NCBI GenBank assembly: GCA_030431435.1
Contig: JAUIJI010000004.1
Span: forward strand, 1 to 53,753
Reading direction: 5' to 3'
DNA length: 53,753 bases
Source: Alphaproteobacteria bacterium
GTDB taxonomy: Bacteria; Pseudomonadota; Alphaproteobacteria; Sphingomonadales; Sphingomonadaceae
A program made the position numbers and the translations under genes. The notes beneath the pieces were generated by a model. That model saw only the letters and a program-made list of their open reading frames with translations, was not told the DNA's origin and searched no databases. This document shows, piece by piece, positions 26,249 to 35,567 of the stretch. Position 1 is the first letter of the stretch. Every line of letters starts with the position of its first letter.

Positions 26249-26854
26249 TTATTGCTGCACGAATGTGAGCGAGAAGGTGACCGGCACCTGGCCGGTGATC
26301 GAATCCAGATTGGCCACTTCGCGCAAGGCTTCCATGCCCTCGCCAAGGCCGTAGCTGTCCGCCGAGATGATGATCGGGGCGATGGTGGCAACACGCACCT
26401 TATCCGCACCCACGCGGGTGACGGTAAGGTCCGATGCCACTTCGCCATTGGTGCCGTTGAGGTCCAGCGTCGCCGTGACCGGCTGTACCATGGTCTCGCC
26501 AACGGTCAGCGCGCCGAAGGCTGAAGGATCGAATGAAGTCGTCACCGTGGCGCTGGGGAATTCGGCCACGTTGAACAGCATGTCGCGCATCCGTTCATTG
26601 CGCACATCGATCAGCGTGTCGACGCTGGCAAGATCGATGGACAGCGATGCCTCACCGCTATCGCTCACCGAACCTGACAGGCCGGGGAAGCTGTGCGCTT
26701 CCGCCACCTGCCCCGCCTTCACCGACACGAAGGCGAGGTGCGATTCTTCCGCGTCGAGCGTCCAGCTGCCCGACAGCGGCTGTTCTGCTGGCGGGGTTGA
26801 GCAGGCCGCAAGGCCAAGGGCTGCGAAAGTGGCGGCGGTGGCAAAAATGCGCAT
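26249..26854 (-). CDS. YceI-family lipoprotein
   Basis: This 201-residue protein has a signal peptide and lipobox (ALGLAAC, about Cys17) and a YceI lipocalin-like barrel: SGSWTLDAEESHLAFVSVKAG, VDVRNERMRDMLFNVAEFP and a C-terminal VTFSLTFV. YceI proteins bind isoprenoid lipids such as quinone precursors. GAGGA is placed before the ATG at 26854; a longer GTG or ATG start would add residues before the signal peptide. It is divergent from the FKBP gene. Confidence 0.92.
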   Translation of the reverse strand: MRIFATAATFAALGLAACSTPPAEQPLSGSWTLDAEESHLAFVSVKAGQVAEAHSFPGLSGSVSDSGEASLSIDLASVDTLIDVRNERMRDMLFNVAEFPSATVTTSFDPSAFGALTVGETMVQPVTATLDLNGTNGEVASDLTVTRVGADKVRVATIAPIIISADSYGLGEGMEALREVANLDSITGQVPVTFSLTFVQQ

Positions 26855-26972
26855 CGGGTGTGATCCTCTTCCCAAGAAAACTGGCGCGATTGCTTAACCG
26901 ATCTCGCCGGTTTTTCCAGCACTCCGTTTTTGCACGTGACGCGAGGTGCAGCGGCAATTACACAGCCGCGCC

Positions 26973-27467
26973 ATGAAACAGATCATCGTGCTTGCCGCCG
27001 CTTCGCTCGCCCTTTCAACCCCTGCTTTTGCGCAGGACGAGGCCGAACAGCCATTCGACGTCACCCAGTCCGCTGCGTGGTTCAACCTGCAGCAGGCCGC
27101 GCTCGCCAGCGCCCAGCCTGCTGATGGCTGGTATATCCTCGATGGCGGCGTGCGTTTCCGCCGGATCGCAGGCGACGGCACCGGCCCTGCGCCCACCGTG
27201 CGCGATATCGTGCAGGTGCATTACACCGGCAAGCTGACCAATGGCGAAGTGTTCGATAGCAGCGAGGATGGCGATCCAGTCACCTTCCCGCTCTCCCGCC
27301 TGATCCGCGCATGGCAGGTGGCGATCCCCTATATGGGCGTTGGCGACCGCATCGAGATCATCGTGCCCGCCGACATGGGGTACGGCCCGCGCGGCGCAGG
27401 GCCAATTCCGCCAGCCGCCACGCTGTTCTTCGAGATCGAGCTGATCGACATCATGATCGCTCCATGA
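26973..27467 (+). CDS. FKBP-type peptidyl-prolyl isomerase, exported
   Basis: This 164-residue protein has a signal peptide (MKQIIVLAAASLALSTPAFAQ) and a C-terminal FKBP domain: VQVHYTGKLTNGEVFDSS, LIRAWQVAIPYMGVGDRIEI, PADMGYGPRGAG and IPPAATLFFEIELIDI. It should help folding in the periplasm. The usual GTLxDG is relaxed to GKLTNGEVFDSS, a family-typical variant. Its stop is followed within four bases by copy A of the structured repeat. Confidence 0.94.
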   Translation: MKQIIVLAAASLALSTPAFAQDEAEQPFDVTQSAAWFNLQQAALASAQPADGWYILDGGVRFRRIAGDGTGPAPTVRDIVQVHYTGKLTNGEVFDSSEDGDPVTFPLSRLIRAWQVAIPYMGVGDRIEIIVPADMGYGPRGAGPIPPAATLFFEIELIDIMIAP

Positions 27468-27470
27468 TGT

Positions 27471-27586
27471 GATTACGCAACCGCATCCGCGGTTGCATCC
27501 TCGCTGCTATTCCCTCCCCCGTACAAATCCGGGTCCGGGGCAGCTGCGGGCGGGCGGTCGCCCTATGGTTCGGCACTTGCCGAACG
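27471..27586 (+). repeat. Structured intergenic element, copy A (after FKBP gene)
   Basis: The element starts four bases after the FKBP stop and ends just before the convergent DUF2332 stop. Stem 1 is GCAACCGC / GCGGTTGC (27477-27496) with loop ATCC, followed by the constant ATCCTC. A second pairing joins the CCCTCC and GGGG blocks. Stem 3 is GGGC-GGTC-GCCC (27552-27563). Stem 4 is GTTCGGCA-CT-TGCCGAAC (27568-27585). Two more copies occur at 41835-41944 (-) and 47511-47615 (+); their stems differ in sequence but stay paired. Confidence 0.75.
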
Positions 27587-27595
27587 GCATTCTGT

Positions 27596-28639
27596 TCACG
27601 CCAGCCACTGCACCCACGCGCCATGCGGGTGCGCCTCGGCGAGTTGCACCACCTCTTCACCATTGGGCCAGTATTTCACCGTCAATTCGTGGCGGAAGGT
27701 TGTGCGGTTGGTTTCCAGCCTGATCCACGCCAGCGGTTTTTCTGCCGTGGCCGCCTCACCCGCGTCGTTCATCATGTCCGTTATCGCATCGCGCGAGGCT
27801 TGCGGTAGGTACTGCCACATGATCGTGTGGAACAGCACGCGGGTGACGCCGTCTTCCTGTGACCGCGCGAGCCGTTCGCGCACGAAGTCCACCGCGTCCA
27901 TCCGCGCCAGGTCAGGCGGCATCTTCTTCGCCAGCGCAATCGCCGCATCCATGCGCGCCATGCGCTGCTGCGCGTCGGCCCAGACATAGGCCTTCAGCCG
28001 CTGCGCCTGCCGCTCGTCAGTCAGATCGACCGGCGCAATGTCGCATCCGGCAATGTCGGTGATCCGCACCTCTGCCTTCGGCGGGGCATCGCCGCGCCAT
28101 TCTGGCCTGATCTGCATGCTCGACAGGCTCGGCCCTGCCCTGGTGCCGCCAAGGTCATAGTGATAGCGCGCCATCATCGTGTTGATGCCCGCGCTCGCAC
28201 CGATCTCGGTCAGCTCGAACTTCGGCCCCAGCCGCGTCGAAAGCCACAGCAGCGCGCCCATCACGCTGGCCGAGCGGCCCGCCTCGTTCGTTTGCGGCGG
28301 GCTGTCGAACCACTTCAGCAGCATGTGATCGCAGGTCTCGACCGCTTCCAGCACAAGGGTATCCACCTGCCCCTGATCACTCACCAGCCCGGTAAAGACA
28401 GGCTCCAGCCGCGCGTCCTCGCCATTCAGATACAGGGAATGGATACCTGCCGTGATCCGCAGCGCCAGCGCATCCTCGATCGCCTGACCCTGCCATTCCT
28501 TCAACCGGCGGCCGGTAGCGGTATCGCTTTCCATCACCGGCAGCAGGGCGCGGATCACCCGCGCGGTGATCGGCGCGTCTGATCGTTCGCAATGCGCCGC
28601 ATGCCATTCCAGCGCCTCGGCAATCGTGGGAATTTCCAT
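27596..28639 (-). CDS. DUF2332 family protein
   Basis: This 347-residue protein belongs to DUF2332, as shown by the segments ASVMGALLWLSTRLGPKFEL then TEIGASAGINTMMARYHYDLGG. The middle part resembles a methyltransferase-like glycine-rich loop (EIGASAG), and RVLFHTIMWQYLP and WPNGEEVVQLAEAHPHGAWV follow. The function is not known. The ATG at 28639 (MEIPTIAEAL) is chosen; a TTG at 28669 would add ten residues. It is divergent from hisG with 71 bp between. Confidence 0.88.
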   Translation of the reverse strand: MEIPTIAEALEWHAAHCERSDAPITARVIRALLPVMESDTATGRRLKEWQGQAIEDALALRITAGIHSLYLNGEDARLEPVFTGLVSDQGQVDTLVLEAVETCDHMLLKWFDSPPQTNEAGRSASVMGALLWLSTRLGPKFELTEIGASAGINTMMARYHYDLGGTRAGPSLSSMQIRPEWRGDAPPKAEVRITDIAGCDIAPVDLTDERQAQRLKAYVWADAQQRMARMDAAIALAKKMPPDLARMDAVDFVRERLARSQEDGVTRVLFHTIMWQYLPQASRDAITDMMNDAGEAATAEKPLAWIRLETNRTTFRHELTVKYWPNGEEVVQLAEAHPHGAWVQWLA

Positions 28640-28710
28640 CGCTGGGACCGGATCATCTTTCGCCGCCAATGTGATTGCCCTTTCCGCACTTGCAAACTAC
28701 ATGCCCGCCC

Positions 28711-29379
28711 ATGAGCCAGACTGCACCCCGACCACTGACCTTCGCCGTGCCCAAGGGCCGGATCCTGGAAGAGGCGCTGCCGGTGATGGCGCGCGCGGGC
28801 GTCGTGCCTGTTTCGGCCTTCCATGACAAGGCCGACCGTTCGCTGAGCTTCGCCTGCGAGGCAGACGACATGCGCATCATCCGCGTGCGCGCTTTCGACG
28901 TGGCGACCTTCGTCGCTTTCGGCGCAGCGCAGGTGGGCATCGTGGGCTCCGACGTGATCGAGGAATTCAGCTATTCGGAGCTTTACGCACCGGTCGACCT
29001 CGATATCGGCCACTGCCGCCTGTCGGTGGCAGAACCGGTGGAAGGCAGCGAGGCCGCAGTGGGCCATGCAAGCCACCTGCGCATCGCCACCAAGTATCCC
29101 AACATCACCAGCCGCCACTTTGAACAAAAGGGCGTGCAGGCCGAATGCGTGAAGCTGAACGGCGCGATGGAACTCGCGCCTTCGCTGGGCCTTGCGGGGC
29201 GGATCGTGGACCTCGTCTCCACCGGGCGCACACTGAAGCAGAACGGTCTGGTCGAGAAGGACCGCATCATGGACATCAGCGCCCGGCTGATCGTCAACCG
29301 TGCCGCCTTGAAGACCGATGGCCGCGTGGCCGCGCTGGTCGAACGCTTTCGCGCCAATGCGGCAGAGGATGCCGCCTGA
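28711..29379 (+). CDS. hisG: ATP phosphoribosyltransferase, short form
   Basis: This 222-residue enzyme joins PRPP and ATP in the first step of histidine synthesis. It carries [30 protein letters not shown] and the PRPP loop region [19 protein letters not shown]. It lacks the C-terminal regulatory domain of the long form, so it needs the HisZ regulatory subunit. HisZ is not encoded in this window. Its TGA shares one base with the ATG of hisD, so it is the first gene of hisG-hisD-nusB-thiL. Confidence 0.96.
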   Translation: MSQTAPRPLTFAVPKGRILEEALPVMARAGVVPVSAFHDKADRSLSFACEADDMRIIRVRAFDVATFVAFGAAQVGIVGSDVIEEFSYSELYAPVDLDIGHCRLSVAEPVEGSEAAVGHASHLRIATKYPNITSRHFEQKGVQAECVKLNGAMELAPSLGLAGRIVDLVSTGRTLKQNGLVEKDRIMDISARLIVNRAALKTDGRVAALVERFRANAAEDAA

Positions 29380-30668
29380 TGCAGCGCCTCAAGACAACCG
29401 ACCCCGATTTCGAGCGGCGCTTTGCCGCGATCGTGAATGACCGGCGCGAGAGCGACAATGACGTCAGCCGCGTGGTCAGCGATATCCTTGCGCGGGTGAA
29501 GACCGGCGGTGATGCAGCCCTGCGCCAGCTGACCGAGCGGTATGACCACCACGACCTTGGCAGTGATGGATGGTCTATCCCGGCAGCTGCCTGCAAGGCG
29601 GCTTACGAAGCGCTGGAGCCGAAACTGCGCGAGGCGCTGGACCTCGCCGCATCGCGCATCCGCGCCTATCACGAAGCGCAACTGCCCGAGGACCGCGACT
29701 ATACCGATGCTGCCGGTGTCCGCCTCGGCGCGCGCTGGTATCCGGTGGACGCGGCGGGGCTTTACGTTCCCGGTGGACGCGCCGCTTACCCTTCCAGCCT
29801 GCTGATGAACGCGATCCCCGCCAAGGTGGCAGGGGTGGAGCGGCTGGTCGTCGCCACCCCAACCCCGCATGGCAAGGTGAACGAGCTGGTGCTCGCTGCT
29901 GCGCATGTTGCCGGAGTGGACGAAATCTGGCGCGTCGGCGGGGCACAGGCCGTGGCCGCCCTCGCCTATGGCACAGAGACGATCCAGCCGGTCGATGTCA
30001 TCACCGGCCCGGGCAATGCCTTCGTCGCCGAAGCCAAGCGCCAGCTTTACGGCGTGGTCGGCATCGACATGGTGGCAGGGCCCAGCGAAATCCTCGTGAT
30101 CGCAGACAACAAGTCCGATCCGGACTGGATCGCCGCTGACTTGCTCAGCCAGGCCGAGCATGACCCCACTTCGCAAAGCATCCTCATCACCGACGACGCA
30201 ATCTTCGCCGAACAGGTCGAGGACGCGGTGGACGTGACCTGCGCCCAGCTCGCCACGCACGACACCGCGCGCGCCAGCTGGGACGATTACGGCGTCCTGC
30301 TGGTGGTGGAAGACCTGCTCGAGGAGGGCACCGCCCTCGCCAACCGCCTCGCCGCCGAACACGTCGAGCTGTCGGTCGATGATCCGCAAGGCTTTTTCGA
30401 CAAGCTGCGCCACGCGGGCAGCGTGTTCCTCGGCCGCCACACGCCCGAAGCCGTTGGCGATTACGTTGCCGGCCCCAACCACGTACTGCCCACCGGCCGC
30501 CGCGCCCGCTTTTCCAGCGGCCTTTCCGTGCTCGACTTCATGAAGCGCACCAGTTTTCTGGGGCTGGACGAAGCGTCGCTCGGGAAAATCGGCCCCGCTG
30601 CCGTGGCGCTGGCCGAGATGGAGGGGCTTCCCGCTCACGCAAGATCCGTCGAGGTGCGCCTCAAATGA
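29379..30668 (+). CDS. hisD: Histidinol dehydrogenase
   Basis: This 429-residue zinc enzyme oxidises L-histidinol to histidine in two NAD-dependent steps. Signature regions are GLYVPGGRAAYPSSLLMNAIPA, ITGPGNAFVAEAKRQLYG, DMVAGPSEILVIAD, LLSQAEHDP (zinc ligand region Gln/His) and GPNHVLPTGRRARFSSGLSV. Glu and His catalytic residues appear intact (for example AEHVELS). It overlaps hisG by one base and nusB by four. Confidence 0.97.
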   Translation: MQRLKTTDPDFERRFAAIVNDRRESDNDVSRVVSDILARVKTGGDAALRQLTERYDHHDLGSDGWSIPAAACKAAYEALEPKLREALDLAASRIRAYHEAQLPEDRDYTDAAGVRLGARWYPVDAAGLYVPGGRAAYPSSLLMNAIPAKVAGVERLVVATPTPHGKVNELVLAAAHVAGVDEIWRVGGAQAVAALAYGTETIQPVDVITGPGNAFVAEAKRQLYGVVGIDMVAGPSEILVIADNKSDPDWIAADLLSQAEHDPTSQSILITDDAIFAEQVEDAVDVTCAQLATHDTARASWDDYGVLLVVEDLLEEGTALANRLAAEHVELSVDDPQGFFDKLRHAGSVFLGRHTPEAVGDYVAGPNHVLPTGRRARFSSGLSVLDFMKRTSFLGLDEASLGKIGPAAVALAEMEGLPAHARSVEVRLK

Positions 30669-31114
30669 CCAAGTCCGCCCGATCCACCGCGCGCTCTGCC
30701 GCGCGCCTCGCCGCCGTGCAGGCGCTTTACCAGCGCCATATGGAAGCCACGCCCACCGCCAAGCTGCTCGACGAATTCCACCAGCACCGGCTAGGCAAGG
30801 AGATCGAGGACGAGCAATATGCCGATGCCGAAGTCGAATTCTTCGATGACGTGGTGAGCGGCGTGATCGCCCGCGACGAGGAAATCGACGCGCTCGTCAC
30901 CGCCAAGCTCGCCGAGGGCTGGACGCTGGCGCGGCTCGACAAGACGATGGTCCAGATCCTGCGCTGCGGCACCTACGAACTGCTCGCCCGCGCCGATGTG
31001 CCCAAGGCCACAGCGATCAGCGAATATGTCGACGTCGCCCACGCCTTTTTCGACGAGCGCGAGGCAAAATTCGTCAACGGCGTGCTCGATGCGATTGGCA
31101 AAGAGGTTCGGTGA
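30665..31114 (+). CDS. nusB: Transcription antitermination factor NusB
   Basis: This 149-residue all-helical protein acts with NusE (S10) on boxA during rRNA transcription. SAARLAAVQALYQRHM is the N-terminal helix that holds the Arg-rich RNA contacts, and LDKTMVQILRCGTYEL with KATAISEYVDVAHAFFDE is the typical C-terminal half. It overlaps hisD (ATGA) and thiL (GTGA). Confidence 0.96.
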   Translation: MTKSARSTARSAARLAAVQALYQRHMEATPTAKLLDEFHQHRLGKEIEDEQYADAEVEFFDDVVSGVIARDEEIDALVTAKLAEGWTLARLDKTMVQILRCGTYELLARADVPKATAISEYVDVAHAFFDEREAKFVNGVLDAIGKEVR

Positions 31115-31983
31115 GCCGCGAGGCTGACTTTATCCATTCCCTGCGGGCAATAGCCACGCATCCCGCTGCGCGCGGCCTGGCCGACGATTGTGCGGTGCTG
31201 GAACTGGGCAGCGAAACGCTGGTCCTCACGCATGACATGATGGTCGAGGGCACGCATTACCTCGCCGGGTCGGACATGGCCGATGTGGCGTTCAAGCTGG
31301 TGGCAGTGAACCTTTCGGACCTTGCGGCGAAGGGCGCAGAGCCTGTGGGCGTGCTGCTCGGCCATATGCTGGGTGAAGGTGACCATCGCTTTGCTGAAGG
31401 TCTAGCGGAAGTTCTCGCCGCTTACGACGTGCCGTTGCTGGGTGGAGACACCGTGTCCGGTGCTGGCCCCAAATCACACGGCATCACTGCGATAGGCCGC
31501 GCAACGCACACGCCCGTGCCCTCCCGCTCAGGCGCGCAGGTGGGCGATGCCCTCTACGTCACCGGCACGCTGGGCGCGGCTATGCTCGGGTTCGAGGCCT
31601 TGCGCGATGGGACCGGGGGCGATCATACGGCATATTCCCGCCCGATACCCCTCATTGCAGAAGGCAAGGCCCTCGCCCCGCATGTCACCGCGATGATGGA
31701 TGTCTCGGACGGATTGCTGCTCGATACCTTCCGCATGGCCGAGGCAAGCGAAGTCTCCATCGCGATCAACAGCACCGCCGTGCCCGTAGCCGATCCCGCG
31801 CGCGCGCTCGACTGCATGCGCTGGGGCGATGATTACCAGCTGCTCTTCGCCCTGCCCGCAGGCGTGGAATCGCCCGTGCCCGCAACCCGCATCGGCAGCG
31901 TGGAACCGCGCGGATTTGCCCCGCTGTTCCTCGACAGGGAACCGCTGCTGAACCCCGAAGGCCTCGGCTACACCCACAAATAA
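31111..31983 (+). CDS. thiL: Thiamine-monophosphate kinase
   Basis: This 290-residue ATP-dependent kinase makes thiamine diphosphate from thiamine monophosphate. The start is a GTG that overlaps the nusB stop. Conserved parts are DDCAVLELG, TLVLTHDMMVEGTHYL, AVNLSDLAAKGAEPVGVL, LLGGDTVSG and the metal-binding MMDVSDGLLLD. The nusB-thiL order is conserved in many proteobacteria. Confidence 0.96.
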   Translation: MSREADFIHSLRAIATHPAARGLADDCAVLELGSETLVLTHDMMVEGTHYLAGSDMADVAFKLVAVNLSDLAAKGAEPVGVLLGHMLGEGDHRFAEGLAEVLAAYDVPLLGGDTVSGAGPKSHGITAIGRATHTPVPSRSGAQVGDALYVTGTLGAAMLGFEALRDGTGGDHTAYSRPIPLIAEGKALAPHVTAMMDVSDGLLLDTFRMAEASEVSIAINSTAVPVADPARALDCMRWGDDYQLLFALPAGVESPVPATRIGSVEPRGFAPLFLDREPLLNPEGLGYTHK

Positions 31984-32109
31984 GGTGCCATTGCGGGGAT
32001 AACCGCCCTTTCCGCTTGCAATTGCGCCCATGGCAATTAGCCCTGTTGTCCTCAACACGGACCCGGGCAAACCGGGCCGTTTCCATTTTGGAGAGGGGGA
32101 TTACGGGTC

Positions 32110-34224
32110 ATGGACCTCGTTTTACTATCAATCATACTGGGCGGGCTGGCCGTCGTGTACGGCATTTTTACCAGCCGCCAGGTTCTCGGTGCTGACGCCG
32201 GGAACGAAAGAATGCAGGAAATTTCCGGAGCCGTTCAGGAAGGCGCACAAGCCTATCTGAACCGGCAGTACACCACGAGCGGCATGGTCGGCGTGGTTGT
32301 TGCCGTGCTGGTCGGCGTGTTCCTGGGTGTCATCCCGGCAGTTGGCTTCCTGATCGGTGCCGTGCTTTCGGGTGTGGCCGGTTATATCGGCATGAACATC
32401 TCGGTTCGCTCCAACGTGCGCACCGCAGCGGCTGCGGCCAAGGGCCTGCAACAGGGCCTGACCATCGCTTTCCGCGCTGGCGCGATCACCGGCATGCTGG
32501 TGGCAGGTCTCGCCCTGCTAGCCATCGCCGTGTTCTTCTATGTGCTGACCACCAGCATGGGCCTTGAAGCCAATAGCCGCACCGTGATTGACGGGCTTGT
32601 CGGCCTCGCCTTCGGTGCCTCGCTGATCTCGATCTTCGCGCGTCTCGGCGGTGGTATCTTCACCAAGGCTGCCGACGTGGGCGCTGACCTTGTCGGAAAG
32701 GTCGAAGCCGGTATCCCGGAAGACGATCCCCGCAACCCCGCCACCATCGCTGACAACGTGGGCGACAATGTGGGCGACTGCGCGGGCATGGCGGCTGACC
32801 TGTTCGAAACCTATGTCGTGACCGTGGGTGCCACCATGGTGCTCACCGCGCTGCTGCTGACCCAGCTGGGCGATTTGCTGATGCCGCTGATGGCTCTGCC
32901 GCTGCTGATTGGCGGTGCCTGCATCGTCACCAGCATCATCGGCACCTATTTCGTGCGCCTCGGCAATGGCACCAATGTGATGGGGGCCATGTACAAGGGC
33001 TTCATCGTCACCGCCGTGCTGGCCATTCCGCTGATCTGGTTTGCGGTCTCCTATGCCCTTGGCGGCGTGGGAACGGACATGAACACCGTCCTCAACCCGG
33101 GCACGGGCATGGTCGAATTCACCGGCCGTGACCTGTTCTACTGCTCGCTGATCGGCCTCGTGCTGACCGGCGTGATCATCTGGATCACCGAATACTACAC
33201 CGGCACCAATTTCCGCCCGGTGAAGTCCATCGCCAAGGCATCGGAAACGGGCCACGGCACCAATGTGATCCAGGGTCTCGCCATCAGCCTGGAATCGACT
33301 GCCCTGCCGACCATCGTGATTATCGCGGCGATCATCGGGGCATACCAGCTGGCTGGCCTGATCGGCCTGGCATATGGCGCAACCGCGATGCTGGCGCTGG
33401 CCGGCATGGTCGTGGCGCTCGATGCTTATGGTCCGGTGACCGATAACGCCGGCGGCATCGCCGAAATGGCCGGTCTGGACGAAAGCGTCCGCGAAAAGAC
33501 CGACCTGCTCGATGCCGTGGGCAACACCACCAAGGCCGTGACCAAGGGCTATGCCATCGGTTCGGCAGGGCTCGCAGCACTCGTGCTGTTTGCCGCTTAC
33601 ACCGCTGACCTCAGGGAATACTTCCCGACTGCTGACGTGAACTTCAGTCTCGAGAATCCCTATGTCATCGTCGGCCTGCTGCTCGGCGCGCTGCTCCCGT
33701 ACCTGTTCGGTGCGATGGGCATGACCGCCGTGGGCCGCGCTGCGGGTGACGTGGTGAAGGACGTTCGCGAACAGTTCGCCGCCGATCCCGGCATCATGGC
33801 AGGCACCAGCCGCCCGAACTATGCCCGCACGGTGGACCTCGTGACCAAGGCAGCGATCAAGGAAATGATCATCCCCTCGCTGCTGCCGGTGCTCGCGCCG
33901 ATCGTGGTGTATTTCGTGATCAACGGCCTTGCCGGTCAGGACAACGCCTTCGCCGCGCTGGGTGCGCTGCTGCTGGGCGTGATCGTGGGCGGCCTGTTCG
34001 TGGCGCTTTCCATGACTGCCGGTGGCGGTGCATGGGACAACGCCAAGAAATACATCGAGGACGGCAATCACGGCGGCAAGGGCTCCGAAGCCCACAAGGC
34101 CGCGGTGACCGGCGATACCGTTGGCGATCCCTACAAGGACACCGCGGGGCCTGCCGTGAACCCGATGATCAAGATCACCAATATTGTCGCATTGCTGCTG
34201 CTGGCAGCGCTGGCCGGGCACTAA
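32110..34224 (+). CDS. hppA: Membrane-bound proton-translocating pyrophosphatase
   Basis: This 704-residue integral membrane protein (about 16 spans) hydrolyses pyrophosphate to pump protons. The substrate-site motifs are present: [20 protein letters not shown] then [30 protein letters not shown] and [15 protein letters not shown]. The potassium-selectivity position reads [10 protein letters not shown] with Lys475 and Thr478, which is the K+-independent type. The leader contains a hairpin (near 32063-32086) and a GGAGAGGGGG SD 12 bases before ATG. A perfect terminator follows. Confidence 0.97.
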   Translation: MDLVLLSIILGGLAVVYGIFTSRQVLGADAGNERMQEISGAVQEGAQAYLNRQYTTSGMVGVVVAVLVGVFLGVIPAVGFLIGAVLSGVAGYIGMNISVRSNVRTAAAAAKGLQQGLTIAFRAGAITGMLVAGLALLAIAVFFYVLTTSMGLEANSRTVIDGLVGLAFGASLISIFARLGGGIFTKAADVGADLVGKVEAGIPEDDPRNPATIADNVGDNVGDCAGMAADLFETYVVTVGATMVLTALLLTQLGDLLMPLMALPLLIGGACIVTSIIGTYFVRLGNGTNVMGAMYKGFIVTAVLAIPLIWFAVSYALGGVGTDMNTVLNPGTGMVEFTGRDLFYCSLIGLVLTGVIIWITEYYTGTNFRPVKSIAKASETGHGTNVIQGLAISLESTALPTIVIIAAIIGAYQLAGLIGLAYGATAMLALAGMVVALDAYGPVTDNAGGIAEMAGLDESVREKTDLLDAVGNTTKAVTKGYAIGSAGLAALVLFAAYTADLREYFPTADVNFSLENPYVIVGLLLGALLPYLFGAMGMTAVGRAAGDVVKDVREQFAADPGIMAGTSRPNYARTVDLVTKAAIKEMIIPSLLPVLAPIVVYFVINGLAGQDNAFAALGALLLGVIVGGLFVALSMTAGGGAWDNAKKYIEDGNHGGKGSEAHKAAVTGDTVGDPYKDTAGPAVNPMIKITNIVALLLLAALAGH

Positions 34225-34255
34225 GCCTTTAACCAGCCGACAGTTTTGGCGAAAG

Positions 34256-34292
34256 AACCCTGCCCGGACAATGCGTCCGGGCAGGGTTTTCT
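34256..34292 (+). terminator. Rho-independent terminator of hppA
   Basis: A perfect 14-bp stem AACCCTGCCCGGAC / GTCCGGGCAGGGTT (34256-34269 and 34275-34288) with loop AATGC runs into TTCTTT. Confidence 0.93.
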
Positions 34293-34382
34293 TTACCCTT
34301 TGCCTTAATCCTTCCTTGGGCCGCCCGCCCTTAGAAAATCCCTTCGGCAGCTTGGGGCTCGCCGCGGAAGGGTTAAGAAATC

Positions 34383-35567
34383 TTGGGCCAAAGTGTAAAC
34401 GCACTGCCGCCGCGTGATGATGTTCGCGCGGCAGGCACCGCCAGCGGGGCGCAGTACCGCCCGCTCGGCAGCGTGCGCGCCATGGCATGGCAGGACATGC
34501 GCAGCCCGCAACAGATCGGCCGCTGGCAAGCCCTCGCCCGTTGCAGTGTGCAGCCCAATCCGTTCTGCGAGCACTGGTTCCTCCTGCCTTCGCTCGAGGC
34601 GCTGGACCCGCGCGGCACAGTGAAGCTGCTCTGCCTCGAGGTGGACGGGCAACTGGCCGGCCTCATGCCGCTATGCCGCCAGACGTCCTATTACGGCCAT
34701 CCCCTGCCGCACATGCGCAACTGGCTGCATGCCAACGCCTTTTCCGGCCAGCCGCTGGTGGCCGCTGGCATGGAGGCGCTGTTCTGGCGCGAGGTGCTGG
34801 CCTGGTGTGACAGCCATGCTGGCACCAGCCTGTTCCTCCACCTCCAGCAACTGCCCGGAGACGGCGTGCAGCACGAAGCGCTCAAGCTGCTGGTGGCAAG
34901 CGAGGAACGCCCTGCCGCCACGGTGCTGGATGAAGCGCGGGCCATGCTCGCCACCAGCCTCGATGCCGAAACCTACCTTGGCCAGTCGCTGACCCAGAAG
35001 AAGCGCAAGGAACTGCGCCGCCAGCAGCGTCGGCTGGGTGAAGAGGGCGAGCTCGAAACCCGCCGCAGCCGCGATGCTCGCGGCGTGGACGAGTGGATCG
35101 AGGAATTTCTCGCTCTCGAAACCGCCGGCTGGAAGGGCCGCGCGGGTTCGGCACTTGCATCAGGCGATGCCACCGCAACCATGTTCCGCCAGACCATGCG
35201 GGCCGCTGCCGAACTGGGCAGGCTGGAGCGGCTCTCGCTCATGCTTGATGGCAAGCCTGTCGCCATGCTGGCAACCTTGCTGGCCGCGCCCGGTGCCTAT
35301 TCCTTCAAGACCGCCTTTGACGAGGACTATGCCCGCTTTTCGCCCGGCGTACTCTTGCAGCTCGAGAACCTCGCGATCATCGGGGACCCGGAGATCGCCT
35401 GGGTCGATAGCTGCGCGGTCGAGGACCACAAGATGATCGATCACCTGTGGCGCGAGAAGCGCCGCATGGCGTCCCATTCGATTGGCATCGGCGGAGGCGT
35501 GCGGCGCAGCATCTTTGGCCAGCTCGCCCGCCATGAAACCGGGAAACAGCCACGGGGGATCACGTGA
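34383..35567 (+). CDS. CelD/FemAB-like GNAT N-acyltransferase
   Basis: This 394-residue cytoplasmic protein has the double GNAT layout of CelD/BcsL proteins. LCLEVDGQLAGLMPLC is the first half, and LSLMLDGKPVAMLATLL with YSFKTAFDEDYARFSPGVLL is the C-terminal acyl-CoA-binding domain. A basic patch (TQKKRKELRRQQRRLGEEGE) lies near 205-224. Start is TTG with GGAAGGG upstream; the first ATG is 33 codons in (34482). Its stop overlaps the next gene by four bases (GTGA), so it is coupled to a JmjC-like oxygenase. The acceptor is unknown. Confidence 0.86.
   Translation: MGQSVNALPPRDDVRAAGTASGAQYRPLGSVRAMAWQDMRSPQQIGRWQALARCSVQPNPFCEHWFLLPSLEALDPRGTVKLLCLEVDGQLAGLMPLCRQTSYYGHPLPHMRNWLHANAFSGQPLVAAGMEALFWREVLAWCDSHAGTSLFLHLQQLPGDGVQHEALKLLVASEERPAATVLDEARAMLATSLDAETYLGQSLTQKKRKELRRQQRRLGEEGELETRRSRDARGVDEWIEEFLALETAGWKGRAGSALASGDATATMFRQTMRAAAELGRLERLSLMLDGKPVAMLATLLAAPGAYSFKTAFDEDYARFSPGVLLQLENLAIIGDPEIAWVDSCAVEDHKMIDHLWREKRRMASHSIGIGGGVRRSIFGQLARHETGKQPRGIT

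Noticed and set aside
28983-30638. 551-codon minus-strand ORF opposite hisG/hisD
   Set aside because: Shadow of two conserved enzymes; composition and lack of motifs argue against coding.
32518-34488. 656-codon minus-strand ORF opposite hppA
   Set aside because: Antisense shadow with His/Gln-rich composition and no domain; the pyrophosphatase on the plus strand is complete.
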